A stretch of DNA of 53,713 nt from a virus, in IMG/VR virus record IMGVR_UViG_3300036852_000233, positions 1-53,713 of that record; one strand, 5' to 3'. The position numbers and the translations under genes were made by a program. The notes under the pieces are model-generated. The model was not told the DNA's origin. It made no database searches and was given only the letters and a program-made list of their open reading frames with translations. Positions 46,446 through 53,713 of this stretch are shown here, in pieces; position 1 is the stretch's first letter, and each line of letters begins with the position of its first letter.

Positions 46446-47538
46446 CGATCCGACCTCCTCCGTGCTTGATCAGGAACTTGGCCCGTTGGGCCTGAAGTTC
46501 CAGATGCGGGGGCCGACCGGAGCGCATCTCCCCACCCTGGGGGCGCGAGTCCTCGGCGACGAGTCCCGAACTGTCGGGAGCGTCGGCGGCTGGCGAGTCC
46601 AGCGGAGCGCCAGTCCGGATCATCAGGGCGAGCCGTTCACGCTCGTCCGGGTCAAGGCTACCGAGCAGGGAGGCGACCTGCTCGGCGCGGACACCGACGA
46701 TCTCGGCGCCCGCGTAGGCGGGGAACGGTGTCGGGCCGTACTCCCGCAGAGTCGCCTCCATCCGCCGGACCACCTGCAACTTCCCATCCCGTCCCGGCCG
46801 GAACCCCATGCGCGGGACCGGCGGGTCGCTGCGCAGGTACGCACCAGAGACGGAATAGGTGGTCAGCAGCCCCTCACGGATCCCCTCGAGGATCTGATCG
46901 CCGAGCTGGCCAGGGACGTACCGGGTCCGGGTGAACAGCCCACGAGGCTCCGGGCGGATCTCGATCGGCACGCCGACCGGCATGGAGTACAGGTCGCTGG
47001 GGGTCTTCCAGATCGTCATGCCGTGGTTGTAGAACACCCCGACCCGCCACGACTGCCGACCGCCAGCGGGGGCGGCGTCGGCGATGGCCCGGTTGTACAT
47101 GGTCCGGTCGTTGACCTCGCGGTAGTGGCCATCCTCGTCGCGGATCTCGGCTTCCTCGTCGAAGACGGTGGCGTACGCGTCGACGGTACGGCCGTCCCCG
47201 CCGGCGCGGATGGAGATGTCCTCGAGCGGGAAGCTGCGTGTGTATGCGGTCACTTTGCCGGTCCTCCCGTGTTCCTTCCCGCCTGACTTGGCTTTGAGCG
47301 CTTCCCACTCGGCGATCGCCGCGGCGGCCTTCGCGCGGGTCTCCGGCTTCACGTTCTCGCCGCCGGCGGCCCACCGCTTGCACTGGGAGATCGCGGTGGC
47401 GATCGCCTCCGACTCGGGCATGCCCCGCTCGTGGATCAGGTCGTTGGCGATGTGCTGGATGAACGCAGGGAGCTGGACGCCCTTGTGGTGCCACAGCCCC
47501 TGCTGCGTGTGGCCGACCTTCTCGTGTGCGAGGGCCAT
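46438..47538 (-). CDS. HK97-family prohead protease, 366 aa
   Basis: Residues about 95-280 contain the protease fold: VDAYATVFDEEAEIRD, GVFYNHGMT (His), LLTTYSVSGAY (Ser) and YGPTPFPAYAGAEIVGVRAE. The N-terminal 85 residues form a separate domain (PAFIQHIANDLIHERGMPES, ISQCKRWAAGGENV) often fused to actinophage proteases. It cleaves the capsid precursor. Confidence 0.88.
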   Translation of the reverse strand: MALAHEKVGHTQQGLWHHKGVQLPAFIQHIANDLIHERGMPESEAIATAISQCKRWAAGGENVKPETRAKAAAAIAEWEALKAKSGGKEHGRTGKVTAYTRSFPLEDISIRAGGDGRTVDAYATVFDEEAEIRDEDGHYREVNDRTMYNRAIADAAPAGGRQSWRVGVFYNHGMTIWKTPSDLYSMPVGVPIEIRPEPRGLFTRTRYVPGQLGDQILEGIREGLLTTYSVSGAYLRSDPPVPRMGFRPGRDGKLQVVRRMEATLREYGPTPFPAYAGAEIVGVRAEQVASLLGSLDPDERERLALMIRTGAPLDSPAADAPDSSGLVAEDSRPQGGEMRSGRPPHLELQAQRAKFLIKHGGGRIGA

Positions 47539-47664
47539 GCGTCCTCCTCAGGCAGGGTCTTCCGCCGGCCCGACGATGCAGATTCGTGACCTACCAGCTA
47601 TGGCGGACAACGACGGTTAGTGACATGCTGTGACCACAAGTAGTCTTTCGGGAAAGGAACCCCG
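47539..47664 (+). promoter_or_regulatory. Divergent gap with promoter for the plus-strand cassette
   Basis: No gene. It must contain the promoter of the plus-strand lipoprotein cassette. GTGACATGCTGTGAC contains a direct repeat, and only a weak -10 (TAGTCT) is visible. GAAAGGAACCCC precedes ATG 47665. Confidence 0.35.
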
Positions 47665-48300
47665 ATGCTCACCGTCAAGCGCCTACTCATCGCCGGCGCC
47701 ACCATCGCCATCGTTGCCGGGATAGCCGCCTGCTCCAGCTCAGCCAAGACGGATGCCGCCGCAATCCCCGTTGTGACCCCGGCATCCCGCGGCGGCCCCG
47801 TCGGGTTCCCCGACGAGGGGATCACGACCACGACCGCCCCACACATCACCGTCCCAGCACTGCACCTCGGCGACACCGTCAACCTCGCCGTCATCAACGT
47901 CCCCGCCGGCGACACCGGCGCCGAAGCACCACGGTTCGCAGTAGACCCGTCCAAGCCGACCGCCGGACGACTGCAAGCCGCCCGGGTCAAGACCACCCGC
48001 GGCAGCGACTACGACACCCCCGAACGCGGCCTCTACCTCGGCGTGTACATGAAGGCCCAGTCCGTCCACGGCACTGGCATCCCCGGCGGGCTCGGCTGGA
48101 ACCTCTACGTGGTCGTCAACGGCCACCACTACGACTCCACCATCGCCATCGACGGGTTCAAGCCTGATTTCGGCGACGTCTACCTGCACCCCGGCGAGAC
48201 CGACGAGGGCTGGTTCGTGTACGACGTGCCCGCCGCCCACGGCAAGATCGTCTTGACCGACGAGTTCAGCGACGAGCAGATCGCTACCTGGAGCTTCTGA
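47665..48300 (+). CDS. Secreted lipoprotein, moron cassette, 211 aa
   Basis: Signal peptide with lipobox AGIAAC (about 18-23). The mature part has a beta-rich domain resembling DUF4352/telomeric-repeat-like lipoproteins (GRLQAARVKTTRG, YLGVYMKAQSV, GETDEGWFVYDVP, GKIVLTD). It would be displayed on the host membrane, a typical lysogenic-conversion or superinfection-exclusion gene. Confidence 0.72.
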   Translation: MLTVKRLLIAGATIAIVAGIAACSSSAKTDAAAIPVVTPASRGGPVGFPDEGITTTTAPHITVPALHLGDTVNLAVINVPAGDTGAEAPRFAVDPSKPTAGRLQAARVKTTRGSDYDTPERGLYLGVYMKAQSVHGTGIPGGLGWNLYVVVNGHHYDSTIAIDGFKPDFGDVYLHPGETDEGWFVYDVPAAHGKIVLTDEFSDEQIATWSF

Positions 48301-48476
48301 TGTCCGAGCTCCTCACCATCAAAGAGGCTGGTGCGTACCTCAAGGTCTCCGTTGAGACACTCCGCAAGTGGCGCGCGCAGGGCCGCGGCCCCAAAGCCGT
48401 CAAGCTCGGCCGTCACCTGCGGTACCGGCCCGAGGACATCGACCAGTGGATCAAAGAGCAGGAAGGAGCACAGTAA
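48300..48476 (+). CDS. Xis/AlpA-like HTH protein, 58 aa
   Basis: ATG 48300 overlaps the lipoprotein stop. LLTIKEAGAYLKVSVETLRKW then RAQGRGPKAVKLGRHLRYRP is the excisionase/HTH_17 winged helix. It could be the directionality factor for the integrase or the regulator of this cassette. Confidence 0.82.
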   Translation: MSELLTIKEAGAYLKVSVETLRKWRAQGRGPKAVKLGRHLRYRPEDIDQWIKEQEGAQ

Positions 48477-48721
48477 TGCGCATCTACACAGGCAGGCACG
48501 GAACCCGCGTCAGCATGGGACCGTTCACCGCGCTGCTGGTCGGCATGTTCGTCTGGCCAGTCCAGATCATCTGGCACCTGTTCAAACTGATGGTCCCCAT
48601 CGCGATCGTGGTGCTGGCCGTGACCTGGCGGTTCAGCGTGTGGACGGTCCGGTGGACCATCGACGGTGGCAAGATCCTGTGGGACGAATTCCACCACCAC
48701 GACGAGGCGCGAGACCTGTGA
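48476..48721 (+). CDS. Membrane protein, 81 aa
   Basis: ATG 48476 overlaps the upstream stop. One long or two short membrane helices (FTALLVGMFVWPVQIIW; LMVPIAIVVLAVTW) and a charged C-terminus (HHHDEARDL). Function unknown. Confidence 0.7.
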   Translation: MRIYTGRHGTRVSMGPFTALLVGMFVWPVQIIWHLFKLMVPIAIVVLAVTWRFSVWTVRWTIDGGKILWDEFHHHDEARDL

Positions 48722-48921
48722 TCATCAAGAGCCGCGCAGCCAAACTCACCGAGGTCGTGCCCGGCGCCCCGACCCGCTGCCCGAACTGTCACCACCGGGT
48801 CGGCACCCACTTCCAGGCGTTCTACAGCGGCGACCCCGAGCTCCCCGATACGGTGCGTCTCGAAGGCTGGCGGTGCACACGGTGCGGCACCGTCCATGAC
48901 ATCCCACCAAAGGAGGTGTGA
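48718..48921 (+). CDS. Zinc-ribbon protein, 67 aa
   Basis: GTG 48718 in a GTGA overlap. CPNCHHRVGTH and CTRCGTVHD give two CxxC pairs. Ends next to the AAAGGAGG of the next gene. Function unknown. Confidence 0.7.
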   Translation: MIIKSRAAKLTEVVPGAPTRCPNCHHRVGTHFQAFYSGDPELPDTVRLEGWRCTRCGTVHDIPPKEV

Positions 48922-48922
48922 G

Positions 48923-49054
48923 ATGTACTGCCCTGTTTGCCACATCAAGATGTACTGGTGCTTCGATGTTGGCTGGTACTGGTTCTGCATCCCATGTGGT
49001 CTCCGGTATGGAGACATCGACTGCAAACGTGGCGGAGGAGTGATCATGGCATGA
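48923..49054 (+). CDS. Cys/Trp-rich 43-aa protein
   Basis: AAAGGAGG precedes ATG 48923. CPVCHIKMYWCF and CIPCGLRYGDIDC contain six cysteines in 43 residues. Probable metal-binding micro-protein. Confidence 0.6.
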   Translation: MYCPVCHIKMYWCFDVGWYWFCIPCGLRYGDIDCKRGGGVIMA

Positions 49055-49263
49055 GAAAAACCGCGATTCCCTGGTCTGTCTCAAGCACCGGCGGAGACCC
49101 TGACCCGCACCCTGAGCCTCCACCCGACCCGTGGCCGGGCCCTCCGATCCCACCGCCGCAACCTTGGACCATCTCCACCACCGGTGGTGGTACCGACGCG
49201 CCACCGTGGGTGACCCCACCCAACTCGCCGCCGCTACCACCGCCACCGCCACCAGGCAAGTGA
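49051..49263 (+). CDS. Proline-rich protein, 70 aa
   Basis: ATG 49051 overlaps the previous stop (ATGA). Over 35 percent proline with repeats of SSTGG/STTGG; probably disordered. It converges with the portal gene, leaving a gap of three bases. Confidence 0.6.
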   Translation: MRKTAIPWSVSSTGGDPDPHPEPPPDPWPGPPIPPPQPWTISTTGGGTDAPPWVTPPNSPPLPPPPPPGK

Positions 49264-49266
49264 CGA

Positions 49267-50724
49267 CTAGGGCCGACGGAGTAGCGTGGGTGGCATCGGC
49301 CGCATCTGTTTGGGGGTCGGACCCTTCCCGTTCCCGGTCGGCGGCCCCGGCTTCTGGCTGGGTGCGGGCGGCTCCCCGCTCGGGTTCCCATCGGTGACCT
49401 TCCCCGACGCGGCGGCTGGCGCGTTGTACCGCTCCGTGGCGGTCTCCCGGCCGCTGATCCCCGGCGGTGGCGCGGACGGGGCCTCCTGCAGCTGGCTCAC
49501 GTCCCCGGTCTGCAACGCCGCCACCGAGCTCTCGCGGGTGTAGCCAGCCTGTACCAGGGTGAGCAGCGCGGCGGCGTTCACCTGCATCGTCTGCGCCCGC
49601 TCGGTCTCGCTGGCCCGCAGCGCCGCGATGTCGGCGGTGTCGAACCACAACCTGACCCCCGCCGGCGGCACGTTCGGGACGAGCTTCTGCAACGCCGCGC
49701 ATGCGGAGCGCCACAGCGGCCGCATCGTGATATCCCCAACCCGCCGCATCGCCTGCTCATAGGTCACCGCAGCCCGGCCAAGCGTCAACAGGCCGATCAG
49801 GATCGGGTCCACCCCGCTGGCGGAGCAGATCCGGTTCGCGCCGGCCTCCTGCGTGGACGCAAAACCCATCCGGTCCAGACTGTTGTCCAGCACGGTCGCG
49901 TCAGCGCCCTGGTCGAGCACGAACGTCTTGAACGCATTGGAGCCGCCGAACTTGGCGTGCATCCGCTCACCGATCGCGTCCACCGTGTCCGGCCGGAGCT
50001 TCTGCTGATACTTGAGCAGAAGGTTCGGCGCGGCCATGTTCTCCAGATAGGCGATCTTGTAGCTGGTCATCGCCGAGTCGGCCTGCGTGTCCCGCAGCAC
50101 CGGCGTGAGCCAGCTCATCCCACGGAAGTTCGCCCGAGGGTCCGGATACGGCGACCAGTGCGCGATCTCGTCGACAGTGAACGTCTGCGCCTGCTCCGAG
50201 CGGTTGTCGGTGCCGGGGGCGACGTTCTGGACCGGGGTCGGATCCCAATCATAGCCGACGATCTCACGGTAGTGCCCGCCAGGGACACGGACCTGCTGGC
50301 TGATGATCGTCACCTCGTCGGGGGGCAGACGGACCAGCCGGTCGTCGGCGGCCTTCCACAGGTAGCAGTTCCCCGCCAGGCTGAGGTCCTGCTCCATCCG
50401 GGCGAGCAGCTCACCGGTGGTGCAGTTCGGCCACGGCTCCTCCAAGATCTGCAGATCCTGGCTGCCGTAGGTGTGCTTGTCGACCAGCGACTGGAACACG
50501 AACCTGGCCTCGGAGAACAGCGCGAGGCGGATGAGGATGACCGCAAACACGGCCCCGTTGGACTGGTAGGCGTCCCTGGCCATCCCGACCAGGTTGGTGA
50601 TCGCCTTCTCCTTGCCAGGGTCACCGTAGTTGCCCATGTACACGGCGGCGCCGGAGGCCATGCCCTCCCAGAAGCCTTGGCGAAGGCTATAGCGATCGGC
50701 GAGTCGGTCAAGGAGGCGAGGCAC
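49267..50724 (-). CDS. Portal protein, 485 aa
   Basis: HK97-type phage portal: AVFAVILIRLALFSEARFVF, ELLARMEQDLSLAGNCYLW, DEIAHWSPYPDP, MSWLTPVLRDTQAD and QEAGANRICSASGVDP. Disordered Pro-rich C-terminus. Ring at the packaging vertex. Confidence 0.92.
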   Translation of the reverse strand: MPRLLDRLADRYSLRQGFWEGMASGAAVYMGNYGDPGKEKAITNLVGMARDAYQSNGAVFAVILIRLALFSEARFVFQSLVDKHTYGSQDLQILEEPWPNCTTGELLARMEQDLSLAGNCYLWKAADDRLVRLPPDEVTIISQQVRVPGGHYREIVGYDWDPTPVQNVAPGTDNRSEQAQTFTVDEIAHWSPYPDPRANFRGMSWLTPVLRDTQADSAMTSYKIAYLENMAAPNLLLKYQQKLRPDTVDAIGERMHAKFGGSNAFKTFVLDQGADATVLDNSLDRMGFASTQEAGANRICSASGVDPILIGLLTLGRAAVTYEQAMRRVGDITMRPLWRSACAALQKLVPNVPPAGVRLWFDTADIAALRASETERAQTMQVNAAALLTLVQAGYTRESSVAALQTGDVSQLQEAPSAPPPGISGRETATERYNAPAAASGKVTDGNPSGEPPAPSQKPGPPTGNGKGPTPKQMRPMPPTLLRRP

Positions 50725-50938
50725 CGTCGGTCTTCTCCAGAATGTCGAGCGCGGTGCCCTGGTCGAGGATCAGGATCTTGATGTCCTCGCCGAGCTTGGC
50801 CTCGAGGTGCTCGCCGATCTCATGGGCGGTATCTGCGCGAAGGCGCTGCTTGAACCGGAAAACGAGAATGTCACCCGGCCGGATCGTCAGCCGACGGACC
50901 TCCTCAAGATCCTCCAGCAGCTCATCCAGCTTGCTCAT
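50708..50938 (-). CDS. Small head protein, 76 aa
   Basis: ATG 50938. EDLEEVRRLTIRPGDILVFR then a DIKILILDQGTALD strand pattern, a short conserved protein often found next to the portal. Overlaps the portal start by 17 bases. Function unknown. Confidence 0.7.
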   Translation of the reverse strand: MSKLDELLEDLEEVRRLTIRPGDILVFRFKQRLRADTAHEIGEHLEAKLGEDIKILILDQGTALDILEKTDGASPP

Positions 50939-51099
50939 CGCGCCCTCCGGTACCGCTCCAGCACGTCCTCATGGCTCGTCGGGACCGGCCGCCGCTCTGG
51001 TGCCTCCCGCAGCAACCCGTCCACCCCGATCAGCAAGCAGCCGACGATCAGCATGATCCCCAGCGCCACCCGGCTGATCAGCGCCGCACCACCCAGCAT
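50935..51099 (-). CDS. Membrane protein, 54 aa
   Basis: ATG 51099 with GGGGGA upstream. One or two membrane helices (AALISRVALGIMLIVGCLLIG) and a charged tail. An earlier non-ATG start cannot be excluded. Confidence 0.55.
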   Translation of the reverse strand: MLGGAALISRVALGIMLIVGCLLIGVDGLLREAPERRPVPTSHEDVLERYRRAR

Positions 51100-51145
51100 T
51101 CCCCCAACCGCAAGCAGGATCTGGAACGTGGGGGTTCGGGCGCGG

Positions 51146-51367
51146 CTACTTGCCCTTCCGGCCGCCGCCCTTGCGTTTGCGGCCAGCAGCAGCCAGCTTC
51201 TGCATAGCCGCTTTCCCGTACTTCCTGTTCCCCGCGGCCGCGGCCACAGCGGCGGGATTTCTCGCGCCGGACTTTGCAGCACTGGCCTCCACCGCCTTGA
51301 AGTTCGCCCCCGACCCGAGCGGCGCCCCCGCTGCGGTGCCACCCTTCCGGCTCTTCCTGGTCGCCAC
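51146..51367 (-). CDS. Small very basic protein, 73 aa
   Basis: GTG 51367 with GGGAGGG upstream. Lys/Arg/Ala-rich with an RKRKGGGRKGK end; likely DNA- or capsid-interior-binding. Its position between terminase and portal fits a packaged internal protein. Confidence 0.65.
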   Translation of the reverse strand: MATRKSRKGGTAAGAPLGSGANFKAVEASAAKSGARNPAAVAAAAGNRKYGKAAMQKLAAAGRKRKGGGRKGK

Positions 51368-51368
51368 G

Positions 51369-51578
51369 TCAGTACCCTCCCGCCTGCCGGCCACGGTCCG
51401 CCGACCCGTCCCCGACGTCGGCGTGGCCACCGACGACTTGGTGGCCGTTTGAGACGATGAACCGGTGCGCGTCGGCCTGCTGCGCATCCGCCTTCGACTT
51501 CGACGACGCCAACCCCGAACGCACCTCACTGGCGGTCTGCTGGAGTCCCGGGGCGAGCTGGCCGGTGTCCTGGCTCAC
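51369..51578 (-). CDS. Hypothetical 69-aa protein
   Basis: GTG 51578 overlaps the preceding stop (GTGA). Ser/Ala/Gln/Gly-rich and polar. Function unknown. Confidence 0.55.
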   Translation of the reverse strand: MSQDTGQLAPGLQQTASEVRSGLASSKSKADAQQADAHRFIVSNGHQVVGGHADVGDGSADRGRQAGGY

Positions 51579-51856
51579 CCGGACCCGCCCCCCTCCACGT
51601 CGTTGATCGCCAAGCCCGCATCCCACCCGAACATGTCCCCACCACCGCCGATCTGGTGGCCGGCCACGCCGGAACCCTGCGGGGACTGAATCAGTCCCGC
51701 CGCCTCGTTCTTCCGCCGGTTCGCGGCCGCCTCCGCCTGCCGCTTCGTCGAGGTGATCTGACCCGTCGCGTCCGGACCCGGCCGCGCGGTGTTCTGCTCA
51801 CCCGCCACCCCCACGTTCCCGTTGCGGGCCTGCTTCACGCTCGGATTGACCGCCAT
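51575..51856 (-). CDS. Gly/Asn-rich hypothetical protein, 93 aa
   Basis: MAVNPSVKQARNGNVGVAGE; includes a Lys/Arg helix (TSTKRQAEAAANRRKNEAAG). Probably disordered head protein. ATG 51856 with GGGAGG upstream. Confidence 0.62.
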   Translation of the reverse strand: MAVNPSVKQARNGNVGVAGEQNTARPGPDATGQITSTKRQAEAAANRRKNEAAGLIQSPQGSGVAGHQIGGGGDMFGWDAGLAINDVEGGGSG

Positions 51857-51872
51857 CCCAACCTCCCTGCCA

Positions 51873-53408
51873 CTAGATCGCCCCGACCGTCACATCGGAC
51901 GGGCCAAGCTCCATCCCGTAGGTCCGATAACCCCAGTGCGCCAAGTCCACCGCCTCGGCCGGACTCTGATCCACCGAGACCCTCCGGTCCAACCGCCACG
52001 AATCCCCAAGCGGGTACTTCTGCGCCGCCGCAAGCGCCGCCCGCAACGGCCGCTGGCTCTCAACGTCCCCAAGATGACGCAGCGTCCGCGAGTCGACGAT
52101 CGCGTCGTAGAACTGCGCCCACGACTGCGCCACCTCCCGCGCGGTCGGCGTCTCGATCCGCAGCCCCTCGTTCCGCAGCTCCTCGACCAGCGACCCAGCG
52201 GGACTGCCAGCGTCCACCACGGTCGCGCACGGATCCCACTGCCGGTCGAGTTCCACCAGCCGGTCCTTCACCCATGAGGTCCCCGGGCGGTACTCGAGCA
52301 GCTCCACGAACGTGGTCCCATCCCCACGGCCACCCGACACCGCAATCGACGTTTTCCGGGCCTCTGGATGCACCGCCACCGCGAACGCGACCGGATCCTC
52401 GAGCTCGGAGTCGTTGTCAGCCAACGCGTCCCAGGAGAGCTTGGGGATGACTGCCCACGCGTCTGCCCCATCGGACAGGTCCGGCCAGTCACCGATCCCG
52501 AGCCGCTCCACCTCGAAATCCGTCGGGTCCAGCGCGCCCAGCTCCGTCTCGATGAACTCGTCGCTGATCCGGATACCCCGCGCCGGGTTCGCCATCGCCC
52601 ACGCCCGCCGGTCTGTCCGCAACGCGGCCAACTCGTCCGGCTTCAGATCCTCCCGATCTCCCGCCGACCACTCCAGGTACACCAACCGCGGACTTCCCGT
52701 CTTCCCACGTGCCCGCAGCCTTGCCAACACTCGCGCGTTGTTGTCTTTCACTTGGTTCGGCGGCGTGGAGGTGTACCACAGCTGCGGGTTCGGCTGCGCC
52801 GACATCGTCGGAAGCAACGCCGCCATCGACGCGTCCGCAAGCTCGAACGCCTCGTCCAGGATCACGACCCGGCCGGTGAACCCCCGGGCACTCACACGGG
52901 AACGCGCCAGGAACCGAAGCCGCGGCGCCACACTGCGGCGGACCTTCCGGCCACCAGCGCCGAAGATGATCGTCGGGGTCGCGCGGAGTTCGATGCCCTC
53001 CTCACCGTGCGACCGGTTGATCCGTTTCACCCTGCGGGAGAACTCGTCGTAGTTGGTGATCGGGGCCAACAGCCGCAGGAACGCCTCAGCGGCGGTCTTC
53101 ACCTCGTGTGCGGTGTGCAGGATCAACGGCTCGTTCAGCAGATACAGGCCGCCAAGCTCACGAGCCTCGACGATGACCCCTTTCCCGTTCTGCCGGGCAA
53201 CAACCAACCCGACCTCGGGCGCCGCCCAGTCGCCATCCTCCCGCTCGCCCAGCCCGTCGTCGAGCGCATCCGCCTCCCACGGGTCCAGCACCAGCCCAGC
53301 CTGCGCGGCCAGCTCCCGAACCTCAGGGCCAGCCGACGACACGTACGGTGGAACGCAGCGGATCCTAGGCGCTACCACGCCTGGCGGCGCGTCGAGCAGT
53401 GAGGTCAT
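51873..53408 (-). CDS. terL: Terminase large subunit, 511 aa
   Basis: ATG 53408, behind GGAGGG, is preferred over GTG 53420, which abuts the ribosome site. Walker A-like VARQNGKG, Walker B VVILDEAF and a nuclease-type VVDAGSPAG region define the ATPase-nuclease that drives DNA into the prohead. The upstream overlap with TerS is normal. Confidence 0.93.
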   Translation of the reverse strand: MTSLLDAPPGVVAPRIRCVPPYVSSAGPEVRELAAQAGLVLDPWEADALDDGLGEREDGDWAAPEVGLVVARQNGKGVIVEARELGGLYLLNEPLILHTAHEVKTAAEAFLRLLAPITNYDEFSRRVKRINRSHGEEGIELRATPTIIFGAGGRKVRRSVAPRLRFLARSRVSARGFTGRVVILDEAFELADASMAALLPTMSAQPNPQLWYTSTPPNQVKDNNARVLARLRARGKTGSPRLVYLEWSAGDREDLKPDELAALRTDRRAWAMANPARGIRISDEFIETELGALDPTDFEVERLGIGDWPDLSDGADAWAVIPKLSWDALADNDSELEDPVAFAVAVHPEARKTSIAVSGGRGDGTTFVELLEYRPGTSWVKDRLVELDRQWDPCATVVDAGSPAGSLVEELRNEGLRIETPTAREVAQSWAQFYDAIVDSRTLRHLGDVESQRPLRAALAAAQKYPLGDSWRLDRRVSVDQSPAEAVDLAHWGYRTYGMELGPSDVTVGAI

Positions 53409-53637
53409 CAATCCCGTCACCCTCCGGCTTCGACGCCTTCGCCTCCGCCCGCAGGTCAGCCATCAGCAGCCGATGTTGCGCCGCTGCGGCCGCCGCGGCT
53501 ACCGCGCCACGGGCCCGGTCGATCTGGCTGGCAAGCGCCACCGCCAACGCGGCCGTGGCCGAGTCCTGGACCGAGATCTTCAGCCGGCGCAGCTCCGCCC
53601 GTGTGGCCTTCTCGACCCGCCCAGCAGTCTCACTCAT
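53365..53637 (-). CDS. Terminase small subunit candidate, 90 aa
   Basis: A helical, Ala-rich protein (ATAALAVALASQIDRARGAV) encoded just before TerL, overlapping its start, where the DNA-recognition subunit is usually found. There is no clear HTH, so the call is by position. Confidence 0.6.
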   Translation of the reverse strand: MSETAGRVEKATRAELRRLKISVQDSATAALAVALASQIDRARGAVAAAAAAAQHRLLMADLRAEAKASKPEGDGIDDLTARRAARRGSA

Positions 53638-53691
53638 GCTCGCATCCCATTAGCACCACTGATAACCGGGGGCTGGGTGCAACCCCTAAGT
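53638..53691. other. Non-coding junction region upstream of the small terminase
   Basis: Together with 1-128 this is the non-coding interval between HNH and TerS across the circle junction. A GGGG/CCCC inverted repeat spans GGGGGCTGGGTGCAACCCC at about 53668-53686, but no known cos sequence is recognisable. Confidence 0.4.
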
Positions 53692-53713
53692 TGCGCGTGG
53701 GGGGAGAAATGGC
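53692..53713. repeat. 22-bp terminal direct repeat, right copy
   Basis: Identical to bases 1-22. See the left copy. Confidence 0.9.

Overview
The window looks like a complete or nearly complete genome of a temperate, siphovirus-like phage of a high-GC actinobacterium. The first 22 bases recur as the last 22, so the sequence closes into a circle (or is terminally redundant). Actinobacterial signs are the high GC content, many GTG and TTG starts, a WhiB-type Fe-S regulator, a BldC/MerR-like helix-turn-helix protein and the gene order of actinophages. Temperate life is shown by a tyrosine integrase, excisionase-like proteins and two compact regulatory regions.

Layout. (1) 0.1-17.5 kb, minus strand: a long early operon reading leftward from a promoter at 17.5 kb. 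It starts with an XRE repressor-like gene, a ParB/adenine-methyltransferase fusion and a possible PD-(D/E)XK partner. Many tiny translationally coupled, often zinc-binding genes follow, with WhiB, an annealing-protein-like gene, an N4/N6 DNA methyltransferase, a Cas4-like exonuclease, an SSB-like protein, a RecA-fold ATPase and a CoiA-like nuclease. It ends with an HNH endonuclease next to the terminase across the circle junction. (2) 17.6-21.7 kb, mostly plus strand: HTH regulator, C5 cytosine methyltransferase, integrase, a second divergent switch at 20.1 kb and small genes, one of them split by a structured RNA-like element. Two strong hairpins close this arm. (3) 21.9-47.5 kb, minus strand. 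Transcription runs from high to low coordinates: protease, major capsid, methyltransferase, glycosyltransferase, head/decoration proteins, connectors, major tail protein, frameshifting tail chaperones, tape measure, minor tail proteins including a GH26-like glycosidase, then lysin, holin-like and lipoprotein genes. (4) 47.7-49.3 kb, plus strand: an inverted accessory cassette (lipoprotein, Xis-like HTH, membrane and cysteine-rich proteins) between portal and protease. (5) 49.3-53.6 kb, minus strand: portal, small head genes, large and small terminase.

The most unusual signal is a pair of about 182-196 nt homologous elements (21287-21482 and 36296-36477). They share covarying hairpins and a ...GGATGTCAA end, and resemble the HEARO/omega-RNA scaffolds of IS200/IS605-associated RNA-guided nucleases (IscB/TnpB). 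No nuclease gene accompanies them here. Removing one element in silico rejoins a split reading frame; removing the other restores a Shine-Dalgarno sequence for the major tail protein. Other points of interest are an amber codon inside an otherwise intact plus-strand gene, apparent one-base frameshifts at two genes, and a tail protein with about fifteen near-tandem repeats.

All functional names rest on reading motifs and gene order by eye; no database search was run.
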